The notes under the pieces: generated by a model | What the model saw: the letters and a program-made list of their open reading frames with translations, nothing else | Told to the model about the DNA's origin: nothing | Databases searched by the model: none | Source of the DNA: Clostridium neonatale | GTDB lineage: Bacteria; Bacillota; Clostridia; Clostridiales; Clostridiaceae | Direction of reading: 5' to 3' | DNA: 64,000 nt | Assembly: GCF_001458595.1 (NCBI RefSeq) | Contig: NZ_LN890328.1 | Location: forward strand, 2,033,317-2,097,316 | Shown here: piece after piece, positions 8,936-17,243 of the stretch | How positions within the stretch are numbered: position 1 is the stretch's first letter | How the letters are laid out: every line of letters starts with the position of its first letter | Position numbers and translations under genes: made by a program

Positions 8936-9637
8936 TTATTCCTCTGGGTTAAATCTATACCCTACTCCTCTAATAGTCTCAATGAATCTTGGATTCTTAT
9001 CATCCTCTTCTATTTTCTTTCTCAAGTATCTTATGTGTACATCAACAGTTCTTGTTTCTCCTATATATTCATACCCCCATATTTTGTCTAATAAAACTTC
9101 TCTTTTAAGTATCTTTCCTTTATTTTTAATTAATATTTGAAGAAGCTCAAATTCTTTTAGACTCAAGTCCACTTTATTATTATTTACTACTACTTCATGG
9201 CGCTCAAAATTTACAGTTAAGCTCTTTGATTTATATATTTCACTATCACTTTCGCTAAAAGTATTTGTTCTTCTTAGAACCGCTTTAACTCTTGCCAATA
9301 ATTCTCTCACTGAAAAAGGCTTAGTTATGTAATCATCTGCCCCTAATTCCAATCCCAATATTTTATCTAACTCTTCGCCTTTAGCAGTAAGCATTATTAT
9401 TGATGTATTTTTCATTTCATTATTTCTCTTAATTTCTTTACAAACATCAAAACCATCCATTCCTGGAAGCATTAAATCAAGAAGCATTAAACTTGGCTTA
9501 TTCTCGTTTGCAATTTTTAATGCATCAATTCCATTATTAGCCTCCATCACTTCATATCCTGCACTTTGTAAATTAAATTTTAATAACTCAACAATATGTT
9601 CTTCATCATCAACTATTAGTATTTTTTCTTTAGACAT
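8936..9637 (-). CDS. phoP: Phosphate response regulator PhoP
   Basis: A 233-residue OmpR/PhoB-class response regulator. The receiver domain has the acidic pocket VDDEE, the phospho-acceptor aspartate near residue 54 (LLDLMLPGMDG) and the switch lysine in YITKPF. The winged-helix DNA-binding domain (about 130-230) carries the usual RTVDVHIRYLRKKI helix and RGVGYRF end. It activates the Pst system and other phosphate genes. It is preceded by pgeF (11-base gap) and followed by phoR. The ATG at 9637 has a GGGGGG-type ribosome site. Confidence 0.9.
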   Translation of the reverse strand: MSKEKILIVDDEEHIVELLKFNLQSAGYEVMEANNGIDALKIANENKPSLMLLDLMLPGMDGFDVCKEIKRNNEMKNTSIIMLTAKGEELDKILGLELGADDYITKPFSVRELLARVKAVLRRTNTFSESDSEIYKSKSLTVNFERHEVVVNNNKVDLSLKEFELLQILIKNKGKILKREVLLDKIWGYEYIGETRTVDVHIRYLRKKIEEDDKNPRFIETIRGVGYRFNPEE

Positions 9638-9648
9638 ATTTTTCCCCC

Positions 9649-10383
9649 CTATTTTAGGAATACAAAAGAAAACATTCTTCCATAAGCTCCTTCACTTTTT
9701 CTATATGAATATAATTTAATATCTTCATTACAATAAGTACATATTCCTAAAGTAAATATGTTTTTTTCATCTACGCCACTTTTTATTAGATCATCTTCAA
9801 CGCAGCACTCTAAATTTAGATTTCTTCCATTAAATAATTTATTTTTATCAATATCATATTTTTTTTCTATAAATTTATCTTTAAGTTCTTCAGAAACTTC
9901 ATAGCAACATTTTCTAATATGAGATCCAATATAGGCTTTAATATTTTTTTCATTGCATTTAAATTCATTCTTCATTTTTTCTATGGTCTTAAAGGTTATT
10001 GATTCAAATGTACCTCTCCATCCACTGTGTATAGCTGCTACTACTTTTCTCACTTCATCTACTAATATTACTGGCACGCAGTCTGCTGTAAAAATACCTA
10101 CTGCTATTTTTTTTATATTAGTTATTACCGCATCACCTTCCATGTCATTTATATCTTTTCCAGTGTACTCTAATATTTTATCACTGTGTATTTGTTTTAG
10201 ATATACAACTTTTTCCAGATCAAATTCTCCACTTAAAGAATTCAAATACTTTTTTCCTTCCTCAGTAGCTCTGTTAAAGCTTCTATTTTTTTCTGCATTT
10301 GTAAACACAACTTGAAATTTATCACTATCTAAAATCAAATAATCCTCTTTCTTTATAAGAGAATCTAACAGAACTTTGTTCAT
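9649..10383 (-). CDS. pgeF: PgeF/YfiH family protein (multicopper-oxidase-like laccase domain)
   Basis: A 244-residue DUF152 protein. Family motifs are LKQIHSDKI, GIFTADCVPVIL, AAIHSGWRGT, IGSHIRKCCYEV and a C-terminal CTYCNEDIKLYSYRKS; the His and Cys residues of the metal site are present. Members act as purine-nucleoside-processing enzymes or as the peptidoglycan editing factor PgeF in E. coli, so the exact role here is uncertain. It heads the phoPR transcript, with GGAGG before the ATG at 10383 and only 11 bases to phoP. Confidence 0.85.
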   Translation of the reverse strand: MNKVLLDSLIKKEDYLILDSDKFQVVFTNAEKNRSFNRATEEGKKYLNSLSGEFDLEKVVYLKQIHSDKILEYTGKDINDMEGDAVITNIKKIAVGIFTADCVPVILVDEVRKVVAAIHSGWRGTFESITFKTIEKMKNEFKCNEKNIKAYIGSHIRKCCYEVSEELKDKFIEKKYDIDKNKLFNGRNLNLECCVEDDLIKSGVDEKNIFTLGICTYCNEDIKLYSYRKSEGAYGRMFSFVFLK

Positions 10384-10518
10384 TTAACTATATCCTCCTA
10401 GTCTTAACCCTTACATTATTAATATTAACATTATATATAATAATTAGTATATCTTTTAACTGATTTTTAACTTATTAATAACACAAATCATTTTTAATTG
10501 TTTTTTTATATATAAAAA

Positions 10519-10546
10519 GGATATTGAAGCTTACTTCTCAATATCC
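10519..10546 (-). terminator. Terminator of nrdR
   Basis: Inverted repeat GGATATTGA / TCAATATCC with a 10-base loop, followed on the minus strand by TTTTTATATA. It separates nrdR from the pgeF-phoPR unit. Confidence 0.8.
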
Positions 10547-10555
10547 CAATTTTTT

Positions 10556-11005
10556 TTATGTTGTAAGGTTTTTTATTTCTTCAAGAAAAGTATTAATATC
10601 CTTAAACTGTCTGTAAACTGATGCAAATCTAACATAAGATATTTCATCAAGCTCTTTTAATTTGTTCATAACCATTTCACCAATATCCTTAGATGGAATT
10701 TCTGTAAGCATGCTATTAGAAATTGTTTTTTCTATGTCATTTGCTAAATCTTCCATTTGTTTTCTTGATATTGGACGCTTTTGGCAAGCTATTATTAAGC
10801 CATTTATTATTTTTTCTTTATTAAAATTTTCTCTAGTTAAGTCTTTTTTTATTACCAATATAGGAAAATCTTCTATTTTCTCATATGTGGTATATCTTTT
10901 ATTACATCTTAAACATTCTCTTCTTCTTCGAATTGTTGTATTGTCATCTGTTGATCTAGAATCAACCACCTTACTTTCTTCAAAAGAACAAAAAGGACAC
11001 TTCAT
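10556..11005 (-). CDS. nrdR: Transcriptional repressor NrdR
   Basis: 149 residues, the family length. An N-terminal zinc ribbon (CPFCSFEES, then CLRCNKRYTTYE) is followed by an ATP-cone domain. NrdR binds NrdR boxes upstream of ribonucleotide reductase genes in a (d)ATP-dependent way. In this window it is alone between terminators, with no nrd gene nearby, so its targets lie elsewhere. The ATG at 11005 has an AGGTG-type ribosome site. Confidence 0.95.
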   Translation of the reverse strand: MKCPFCSFEESKVVDSRSTDDNTTIRRRRECLRCNKRYTTYEKIEDFPILVIKKDLTRENFNKEKIINGLIIACQKRPISRKQMEDLANDIEKTISNSMLTEIPSKDIGEMVMNKLKELDEISYVRFASVYRQFKDINTFLEEIKNLTT

Positions 11006-11075
11006 TTACATCACCTCTTAACTTTAGTGCATCAACTTTACTTATATATATTATAACGTCATTCTTCTTATATTG

Positions 11076-11345
11076 CTATATATTATTTATATCATTATCT
11101 ATTTCACCTTGTGATTTCACCAGTATAACATCTGCCCCTATTTTTACTATATTTTTCCACGGTATTTCTTTTTCTTCATCCTTCCCAAACCATGATTTAA
11201 CTTCTCCTGGTAATATTAAAGAAATTACTTTATTTGTATCACAATCTATTTTCAAATCTCTAATAAATCCAAGTTTACTTCCAGTTAGCACATCTATAAC
11301 TTCCATATTTCTCATTCCATTGATTGAATGTAATTCTAACTCCAT
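11076..11345 (-). CDS. YlmC/YmxH family PRC-barrel sporulation protein
   Basis: A small (89-residue) PRC-barrel protein: ELHSINGMRNMEVIDV at the N-terminus, LGFIRDLKID, and PWKNIVKIGADVILV at the end. It matches the YlmC/YmxH family of spore-former proteins, which is often near sigG and whose function is not defined. I select the ATG at 11345, five bases after GGGGGAG; a TTG one codon upstream sits too close to that ribosome site. It lies between sigG and nrdR on the same strand. Confidence 0.8.
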   Translation of the reverse strand: MELELHSINGMRNMEVIDVLTGSKLGFIRDLKIDCDTNKVISLILPGEVKSWFGKDEEKEIPWKNIVKIGADVILVKSQGEIDNDINNI

Positions 11346-11470
11346 CAAATCTCCCCCATAAATTTTTATTTTTTATGTAGTTTAATTAATCTATATTATT
11401 AAATATATGATTCATTTTCTTATTTATTATTGGCTTCTATACATATTTTTAATAAAGTTTACAAAATTTA

Positions 11471-11503
11471 AAAGACGTTCAAAATATTTTTGAACGTCTT
11501 TTT
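11471..11503 (-). terminator. Terminator of sigG
   Basis: Strong hairpin AAAGACGTTCAAAA / TTGAACGTCTTT followed by a T-run, five bases beyond the sigG stop. The A-run on the other side could make it bidirectional. Confidence 0.85.
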
Positions 11504-11507
11504 GTAA

Positions 11508-12281
11508 TTAAACATGTTTTCTCATATGCTTTAATGCTGTTTTTTCTAGCCTAGAAACTTGTGCTTGGGATATACCAATTTCTTCGGCCACCTCCATTTG
11601 AGTTCTTCCATTAAAAAATCTTAAATTCAATATTAGTTTTTCTCTATCTGTTAATTTTTTCATAGCCTCCTTTATTGATATATTTTCAAGCCAACTTTCA
11701 TCAGTATTTTTTGTATCACTTATTTGGTCCATTACATAAATTGCATCTCCGCCATCATGATATATAGGTTCAAATAAAGACACTGGATCTTGAATTGCAT
11801 CCAATGCAAATACTACTTCTTCTCTTGGCAATTCTAACTCTTTTGCTATTTGAGAAACCGTTGGTTCTTTGTTATTATCTTTTATAAATTTTTCTCTTGT
11901 TATTAAAGCTTTATAAGCTATATCCCTTAATGACCTGCTAACTCTAATTGAATTATTATCTCTTAAATATCTACGGATTTCACCTATAATCATAGGTACT
12001 GCATATGTAGAAAATTTTACATTCTGTGATAAATCAAAATTATCTATTGATTTCATAAGACCAATGCATCCTACTTGAAATAAGTCATCAATATTTTCCC
12101 CTCTATTATTAAAACGTTGAATTACACTAAGTACTAATCTTAAATTTCCCTTTATAAATGTTTCTCTTGCATTTTTATCTCCTGCTTTCATTTGCAATAG
12201 CAATTGCTTTTTTTCTTTTTCTTTAAGTATAGGAAGTTTTGCTGTATTAACACCACATATTTCCACCTTGTTAATTATCAC
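11508..12281 (-). CDS. sigG: Sporulation sigma factor SigG (late forespore)
   Basis: A 257-residue sigma-70 family protein with the SigG-type N-terminus (CGVNTAKLPIL), region 2 (NLRLVLSVIQRF, DDLFQVGCIGLMKSIDNFD, FSTYAVPMIIGEIRRYL), region 3 and a region 4 helix-turn-helix (TQMEVAEEIGISQAQVSRLE). It directs transcription in the forespore after engulfment. There is no pro-sequence, as expected. The start is GTG at 12281 with GGAGG eight bases upstream. It follows sigE by 85 bases, and a near-perfect hairpin sits against its ribosome site. Confidence 0.95.
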   Translation of the reverse strand: MIINKVEICGVNTAKLPILKEKEKKQLLLQMKAGDKNARETFIKGNLRLVLSVIQRFNNRGENIDDLFQVGCIGLMKSIDNFDLSQNVKFSTYAVPMIIGEIRRYLRDNNSIRVSRSLRDIAYKALITREKFIKDNNKEPTVSQIAKELELPREEVVFALDAIQDPVSLFEPIYHDGGDAIYVMDQISDTKNTDESWLENISIKEAMKKLTDREKLILNLRFFNGRTQMEVAEEIGISQAQVSRLEKTALKHMRKHV

Positions 12282-12296
12282 AAAATTTTCCTCCTT

Positions 12297-12337
12297 TCGG
12301 AAGTAATGATATGTATTGCATTAATCATTATTTCCGA
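12297..12337 (-). promoter_or_regulatory. Hairpin abutting the sigG ribosome-binding site
   Basis: 14-bp inverted repeat TCGGAAGTAATGAT / ATCATTATTTCCGA (one G-T wobble) with a 13-base loop in the sigE-sigG gap. On the minus strand the stem ends directly at AAAGGAGG, the sigG ribosome site, and no T-tract follows. A role in setting sigG translation, rather than termination, is inferred. Confidence 0.55.
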
Positions 12338-12366
12338 TAGCAGATACTTTTATACTCAAAGACAAC

Positions 12367-13071
12367 CTAAATCATTCTACTTATTTCTTTTTTTAATCTT
12401 CTAATAATTTTCTTTTCTAATCTAGATATATAAGATTGTGATATTCCAAGCATATCCGCAACTTCTTTTTGTGTCTTTTCTCTTGTTCCATTTAATCCAA
12501 ATCTTAATCTTACAATTTCTTTTTCTCTATCATTCAAGCTTTTTAGTGCTATAAGTAAAAGCTGCTTGTCCACCTCATCTTCTATTAAATTATATACGGT
12601 ATCATTATCTGTCCCTAATATATCTGAAAGCAATAATTCATTTCCATCCCAGTCAATATTTAATGGTTCATAAAATGATATTTCTGCTTTTACTTTGCTA
12701 TTTCTCCTTAAATACATCAAAATTTCATTTTCTATACATCTAGATGCATATGTTGCAAGCTTTATTTTCTTTTCAGGATTAAACGTATTTACTGCTTTAA
12801 TAAGCCCAATTGTTCCTACTGATATTAAATCTTCTACATTTACACCTGTATTTTCAAATTTTCTTGCAATATAAACTACTAGTCTTAAATTTCTTTCTAT
12901 TAATATACTTCTAATACTTTCATCACTATTTAATTTATTAACTAAATCTTCCTCTTCATCCTTAGATAATGGTGGTGGAAGTGCATCATTACCGCCTACA
13001 TAATATAATCCTCTTCTAAATACTTTTAACTTACTTATTAATTTATTTAATAATACAATTATCTTTTCCAC
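12367..13071 (-). CDS. sigE: Sporulation sigma factor SigE precursor (early mother cell)
   Basis: A 234-residue pro-sigma-E. The N-terminal hydrophobic/basic leader (about residues 1-28, up to LYYVGGNDALPPPL) is the pro-sequence removed by SpoIIGA. Regions 2 to 4 follow (NLRLVVYIARKFEN, SVGTIGLIKAVNTF, YASRCIENEILMYLR, and HTH TQKEVADMLGISQSYISRLE). The start is GTG at 13071 with AGGAGG seven bases upstream. The spoIIGA stop lies only 11 bases before it, so the two genes are one operon (spoIIG). Confidence 0.95.
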   Translation of the reverse strand: MEKIIVLLNKLISKLKVFRRGLYYVGGNDALPPPLSKDEEEDLVNKLNSDESIRSILIERNLRLVVYIARKFENTGVNVEDLISVGTIGLIKAVNTFNPEKKIKLATYASRCIENEILMYLRRNSKVKAEISFYEPLNIDWDGNELLLSDILGTDNDTVYNLIEDEVDKQLLLIALKSLNDREKEIVRLRFGLNGTREKTQKEVADMLGISQSYISRLEKKIIRRLKKEISRMI

Positions 13072-13082
13072 TTTGAATCCTC

Positions 13083-13886
13083 CTATACTATTCCTCTTGA
13101 TAATAATGCATTAAATGTACTATTTTTGCTGAATTGATCACTACATGGACATATTATTGCATCAATTTTTCTAAATTCTAATCCATGATCTTTTATATTT
13201 ACATTATTAACTCTAATACCTACAAGTATTCCATTTGATTTTACTGTTCTATAAGGTATATGATATATATTATTTCCCTGGAAATTCACATCACCTAACA
13301 AGCTTTCTTCAACTATTATGCAAGGTAAGTTTGTTATTGGTTCTCTCAATTCATTTCCTGTGTCTAAAAATCCTTTAAATATATAGTTTTTATTTTCTAT
13401 ATAACACTCTACAGAAAATATGTAATTATTTACAAAATTTTGTTCTTTAATATAGTAACTAATTCTATCAATAACTATAAATAGTATCATAAAACTTAAA
13501 ATCACATATTTAATTGAATACTTTGCAATACTAAATTTCTCACCTAATATATATATATTTTCTTTTAGTGAAAACAGAAAACATATTCCACTTAATGTAA
13601 ATGAAACCATTAAAAATATTGTAGTAGTCTTAAGTAAATTAATGATACTTGTTTTTCCATAAGTAATCCAAACCATTATTATTGCCATAATTATTTGAAA
13701 TGGGAAGTAACTAAAAATCTTCAATTCTGGAATCAGTAATACCACTGTATATATGCTTCCTAAAAAACTTGAAAATATCATTATATTTGTCTTACATTTA
13801 TGATGAATTAATTTCATAGTTAATAATAGCAGAAACAAATTTACTATAAAATTTTCTAATATTAAAACATCTATATATATTTTCAT
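13083..13886 (-). CDS. spoIIGA: Sigma-E processing protease SpoIIGA
   Basis: A 267-residue protein: the N-terminal half has five hydrophobic segments (MKIYIDVLILENFIVNLFL onward) and the C-terminal half is an aspartic-protease-like domain with the catalytic motif GFLDTGNEL near residue 165. It cleaves the SigE pro-sequence at the sporulation septum after signalling from the forespore. I use ATG 13886, which has GGAGG seven bases upstream; the in-frame start at 13913 has no such site. It is the first gene of the spoIIG operon. Confidence 0.92.
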   Translation of the reverse strand: MKIYIDVLILENFIVNLFLLLLTMKLIHHKCKTNIMIFSSFLGSIYTVVLLIPELKIFSYFPFQIIMAIIMVWITYGKTSIINLLKTTTIFLMVSFTLSGICFLFSLKENIYILGEKFSIAKYSIKYVILSFMILFIVIDRISYYIKEQNFVNNYIFSVECYIENKNYIFKGFLDTGNELREPITNLPCIIVEESLLGDVNFQGNNIYHIPYRTVKSNGILVGIRVNNVNIKDHGLEFRKIDAIICPCSDQFSKNSTFNALLSRGIV

Positions 13887-13911
13887 TTTTATTCCTCCAT
13901 CATATGAATTC

Positions 13912-13946
13912 ATTATAGACTCATCTGTCTTAAAAATTTGTCACAA
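13912..13946 (-). promoter_or_regulatory. Candidate Spo0A-type promoter of spoIIGA-sigE
   Basis: On the minus strand a TATAAT -10 box (13912-13917) lies 23 bases after TTGTGA (13941-13946), overlapped by TGACAAA (13937-13943), one base from the Spo0A consensus TGNCGAA. The spoIIG promoter of B. subtilis is known for an unusually long -35/-10 spacing (about 22 bp) and Spo0A dependence, so the layout is suggestive. Confidence 0.4.
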
Positions 13947-14535
13947 TCTAATAACATATTAATATTTTTTAACTTTAACTTTTTACATTTACTTACATCA
14001 TTTTTTGTAGACTACTTTTTATATGATAAAATAACTTTTTATGATTTTTTTTACTTTTTCACAATTTAATTTGTAAAATAAAAAAGTGGCTTCGCCACGC
14101 TTTATACGTAAAATATAAACCTTAATACTATAAAATAAGCAATTACTCAAACACATTTTTAAATAAGAAGGCACTTTTGCGGGACTATAATTTATTTTTT
14201 AACGTATTGAACTATCTAAGTTACAGAAAGCCTCTATTCTTAAGGCTTTTGCTATTATAAAAATTTTATACTTTCCTATACGTTAAAAAATCGCCAAGGC
14301 GACTATGATATGATTCTCTATAAAATATAAATCCAATAGAATACAATAACTTTAATTTTAAAAATCGTTTACCCGTAGTTTTTTCATCGCATACTGTTTT
14401 TTCTGAGCAAGCCTGCGAAAAGGACAGGCGCATATAATTTATTTTTTATTCTTTAGTCTTTATATTTTATTTATTACAATATTATCAAAAATAACTTAGC
14501 CACTGGTTATCTAAATATATAAATTACTAAATAAT
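13947..14535. other. Long non-coding, hairpin-rich gap between spoIIGA and ftsZ
   Basis: About 590 bases without a credible gene. It holds a GTGGC-TTC-GCCAC hairpin (14085-14098), a 13-bp inverted repeat pair TTTTTTAACGTAT / ATACGTTAAAAAA (14195-14207 and 14278-14290) enclosing an AAAGCCT/AGGCTTT hairpin, a GCCTG/CAGGC hairpin (14411-14429), and a 15-base direct repeat ATAATTTATTTTTTA (14187-14201 and 14433-14447). The G+C-rich stems stand out from the AT-rich background. Possible readings are a decayed small mobile element or a structured RNA; neither is proven. Confidence 0.5.
14079..14098 (-). terminator. Terminator-like hairpin (minus orientation)
   Basis: GTGGC TTC GCCAC, followed on the minus strand by TTTTTTATTTT. 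It has the form of an intrinsic terminator, but the closest upstream minus-strand gene (ftsZ) already has its own terminator 440 bases earlier. It may close a transcript that starts inside the gap. Confidence 0.5.
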
Positions 14536-14578
14536 AAAAAATTATAGCCTTAAAAGATAATTCTTTTAAGGCTATAAT
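14536..14578 (-). terminator. Terminator of ftsZ
   Basis: Perfect 16-bp inverted repeat (arms 14541-14556 and 14563-14578; ATTATAGCCTTAAAAG) with a 6-base loop, followed on the minus strand by TTTTTATTATT, 23 bases after the ftsZ stop. Confidence 0.85.
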
Positions 14579-14601
14579 TTAAATATATAAAAAAGTAAAT
14601 A

Positions 14602-15732
14602 TTAATGTTTCTTTTGTCTTCTTAAAAATACAGGTATATCTAAATCATCTGATTCATAACTATTATTTGAAGTTATAATTGGTTCAACTGTAGGTTCTAC
14701 TGTTGCTGCAACCTCTTCTTTAACAGGAGTATTATTTACTGGCTTAACACTCTCTTTAGTTATTGGTTCTATAGAAGGTTGACATTCAAATCCTGTTGCG
14801 ATTACTGTAATTCTTATTTCTTCTTTTAAAGACTCATCAATTACAGCTCCAACAATAATATTAGCATCTGGATCAACTGCTTCACGTACTACATCTGCAG
14901 CATCATATACTTCTAACGCTCCAAGATCTGCTCCACCAGTAAAGTTTATTATAACATCTGTAGCTCCATCGATTGAAGTTTCTAATAATGGTGATGAGAT
15001 TGCCTGCTTAACTGCATCTTGTGTTCTTGTCTCACCCTTACCAAAACCAACTCCCATATGTGCTAATCCTTTATCAAGCATAACTGCTTTTATATCCGCA
15101 AAGTCTGCGTTAATAACACCAGTTATAGTAATTAAGTCTGAAATTGCTTGAACCCCTTGTCTTAGCACTTCATCAGCCAATTTGAACGAATCTAAAAGTG
15201 TTGTTTTCTTATCAGCCATTGTTAGAAGTCTTTCATTTGGTATTATAACTAAAGTATCAACTTTTTCTTTTAGATTTTCAATCCCCATTTCTGCATGTCT
15301 CATTCTTCTCTTTCCTTCAAATGGGAAAGGCTTAGTAACTACACCTACAGTTAATATATCCATAGATTTTGCTATTTCAGCAACTACTGGTGCTGCTCCT
15401 GTTCCAGTTCCACCGCCCATTCCAGCAGTAATAAATACCATATTAGCTCCTTTAATAGCAGCTGTAATTTCTTCTCTGCTCTCTTCAGCAGCTTTTTTAC
15501 CTATTTCTGGATTAGCACCTGCGCCAAGCCCTTTGGTTAATTTTTCCCCAATTTGTATTTTTTGACTTGCATTAGAAAGCAATAACGCCTGTTTATCTGT
15601 GTTTATTGCTATAAACTCAACATTCTTTAATCCTTCAACTATCATTCTGTTAACGGCATTGCTACCACCGCCACCACAACCAATTACTTTTATATTGGTT
15701 AATTCTTGCATATCTGAATCAAAATCTAACAA
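14602..15732 (-). CDS. ftsZ: Cell division protein FtsZ
   Basis: A 376-residue tubulin homologue. It has the GTP-binding motif GCGGGGSNAVNRM at the N-terminus, the tubulin signature GGGTGTGAAP, T7-loop residues NADFADIK and, after a Pro/Glu/Thr-rich linker (about 325-360), the conserved C-terminal peptide DIPVFLRRQKK that binds FtsA and other partners. It polymerises at midcell and, in sporulating cells, at the polar septum. The start is TTG at 15732 with GGGAGG upstream. It lies 14 bases after ftsA. Confidence 0.97.
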   Translation of the reverse strand: MLDFDSDMQELTNIKVIGCGGGGSNAVNRMIVEGLKNVEFIAINTDKQALLLSNASQKIQIGEKLTKGLGAGANPEIGKKAAEESREEITAAIKGANMVFITAGMGGGTGTGAAPVVAEIAKSMDILTVGVVTKPFPFEGKRRMRHAEMGIENLKEKVDTLVIIPNERLLTMADKKTTLLDSFKLADEVLRQGVQAISDLITITGVINADFADIKAVMLDKGLAHMGVGFGKGETRTQDAVKQAISSPLLETSIDGATDVIINFTGGADLGALEVYDAADVVREAVDPDANIIVGAVIDESLKEEIRITVIATGFECQPSIEPITKESVKPVNNTPVKEEVAATVEPTVEPIITSNNSYESDDLDIPVFLRRQKKH

Positions 15733-15746
15733 ATTAATTCCTCCCT

Positions 15747-17000
15747 TTAAAAAATCTTATCCAAAAAAGTTTTAATTTTTTTTAGAATATGACTTCCTTC
15801 CTCATTTTCGTCTAATAAAAATTCTGTTTCATTCGTTTGAATTTCTTCAACTATTTGAGGTTTATTACTATCCTCTAATAAATTTAATCTATCATATACT
15901 TCTTTTGCTAATGCTAAAGAAGTTATATTTTCTGAATTTTTTATTCCTAAGTCTACTTTGCTTACAATCTTAGTCTTTCTCTTAATAATAGCTTTTGCAA
16001 ACGTATTTATATTTTCAAAATAGCTTAAACCATCCCCATATAAAATTATACTACAAATTCTATCATAATGACCAGTCTTTTTTAATTCAGTATTGACATG
16101 AATTAATATTTCTTCAATTCTAGCATTAGTTACTTCATAGAATAATTCTTTAGATACCTTAGTTGTCCCTACTTCTATATCATCATCAAGTGATTCATCT
16201 TTATATAATGATTCATAGTTTCCTGAATAAATTATTTTTATATTATCTGCTTCCATAAATGAAAATTTGCCACATATAGCTAAATCATTAGATATATTAT
16301 TTCCACCAATCGGAATACTAGTTAAATTTTTAGGTATTCCATTATTAAACAAGCAAATATCAGTTTTTCCAGCTCCTACATCTACTAATACAACATCTCC
16401 CATTGCATTAGTACCATTCAAAAATATTTGCTTGCCTGAAAATATATTAAGGGTAATATATTTTATTGTATACTTAGTATTTTTAAAAATGTCATAATAT
16501 TTTTGTATTTCATCTTTATCACCAATTAAAATTGTCAGATTTAATTCAAGTTCATTACCAGTTAAATTTATAATATCTTTATGTAATACTTTACCATCTA
16601 GAATATAAAAGTTGACCATTGTATCTACAATACATTCATTTTCTTTTAACATTATGGTTTCTTTTGCTTTTTTTATTCCATTAATAATATCTAGCTTAGT
16701 AACTCTCTCATTTTTTATTTTACAAAAAGTTCTTATTTCTTTAATTGATGTTTTCCTTGCTGAAATACCAATAGATATATTACCTATTTCTTTATTAGTA
16801 CTTTCCTGTAAATCCTTTAATAAAGATAATACGGATATTCTACATTTTTCAATATCTGTCACGAGCCCTTTTTCTATCCCCATGGATTTACAAGACTTTA
16901 CCCCTAATATATCCATTTCACCTTCTTTATTTGATGCTGCCATTGATGCTGACAACTTTTTACTTCCGAAGTCTATGGATGTTATTATTCCTTGCTGCAT
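15747..17000 (-). CDS. ftsA: FtsA-like cell division ATPase (divergent)
   Basis: A 417-residue actin-fold protein directly upstream of ftsZ. Recognisable FtsA/MreB features are the phosphate-1 motif SIDFGSKKLSA, a 1C-like domain, the phosphate-2 motif VLVDVGAGKTDICLF and the adenosine motif IILYGDGLSYF. The C-terminus (HILKKIKTFLDKIF) is amphipathic, as in the FtsA membrane anchor. Sequence conservation is low, typical of clostridial FtsA. It tethers FtsZ to the membrane. ATG 17000 follows AAAGGAT. Confidence 0.8.
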   Translation of the reverse strand: MQQGIITSIDFGSKKLSASMAASNKEGEMDILGVKSCKSMGIEKGLVTDIEKCRISVLSLLKDLQESTNKEIGNISIGISARKTSIKEIRTFCKIKNERVTKLDIINGIKKAKETIMLKENECIVDTMVNFYILDGKVLHKDIINLTGNELELNLTILIGDKDEIQKYYDIFKNTKYTIKYITLNIFSGKQIFLNGTNAMGDVVLVDVGAGKTDICLFNNGIPKNLTSIPIGGNNISNDLAICGKFSFMEADNIKIIYSGNYESLYKDESLDDDIEVGTTKVSKELFYEVTNARIEEILIHVNTELKKTGHYDRICSIILYGDGLSYFENINTFAKAIIKRKTKIVSKVDLGIKNSENITSLALAKEVYDRLNLLEDSNKPQIVEEIQTNETEFLLDENEEGSHILKKIKTFLDKIF

Positions 17001-17160
17001 TTTTCTCTATCCTTTCTATGTAGAAAAAATCTACTAATAGAAATATATTCAACAAACTTCTATAAATTCCTCTTTAAACTTTGCAATATATCATATTTTT
17101 TTATATTAATTTTATCATATTTCAATGATTTTAAAATTATTTTCTTAAAATAAAAAATCA

Positions 17161-17185
17161 GGAAAATATATTATATATATTTTCC
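17161..17185 (-). terminator. Terminator of sigK
   Basis: Inverted repeat GGAAAATATAT / ATATATTTTCC, followed on the minus strand by TGATTTTTTATTTT. It lies between sigK and ftsA. Confidence 0.7.
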
Positions 17186-17243
17186 CAATTTTATACAGCC
17201 CAAATTATGTTTCTATTCATAAGAAATAACTACAGATACCCTA

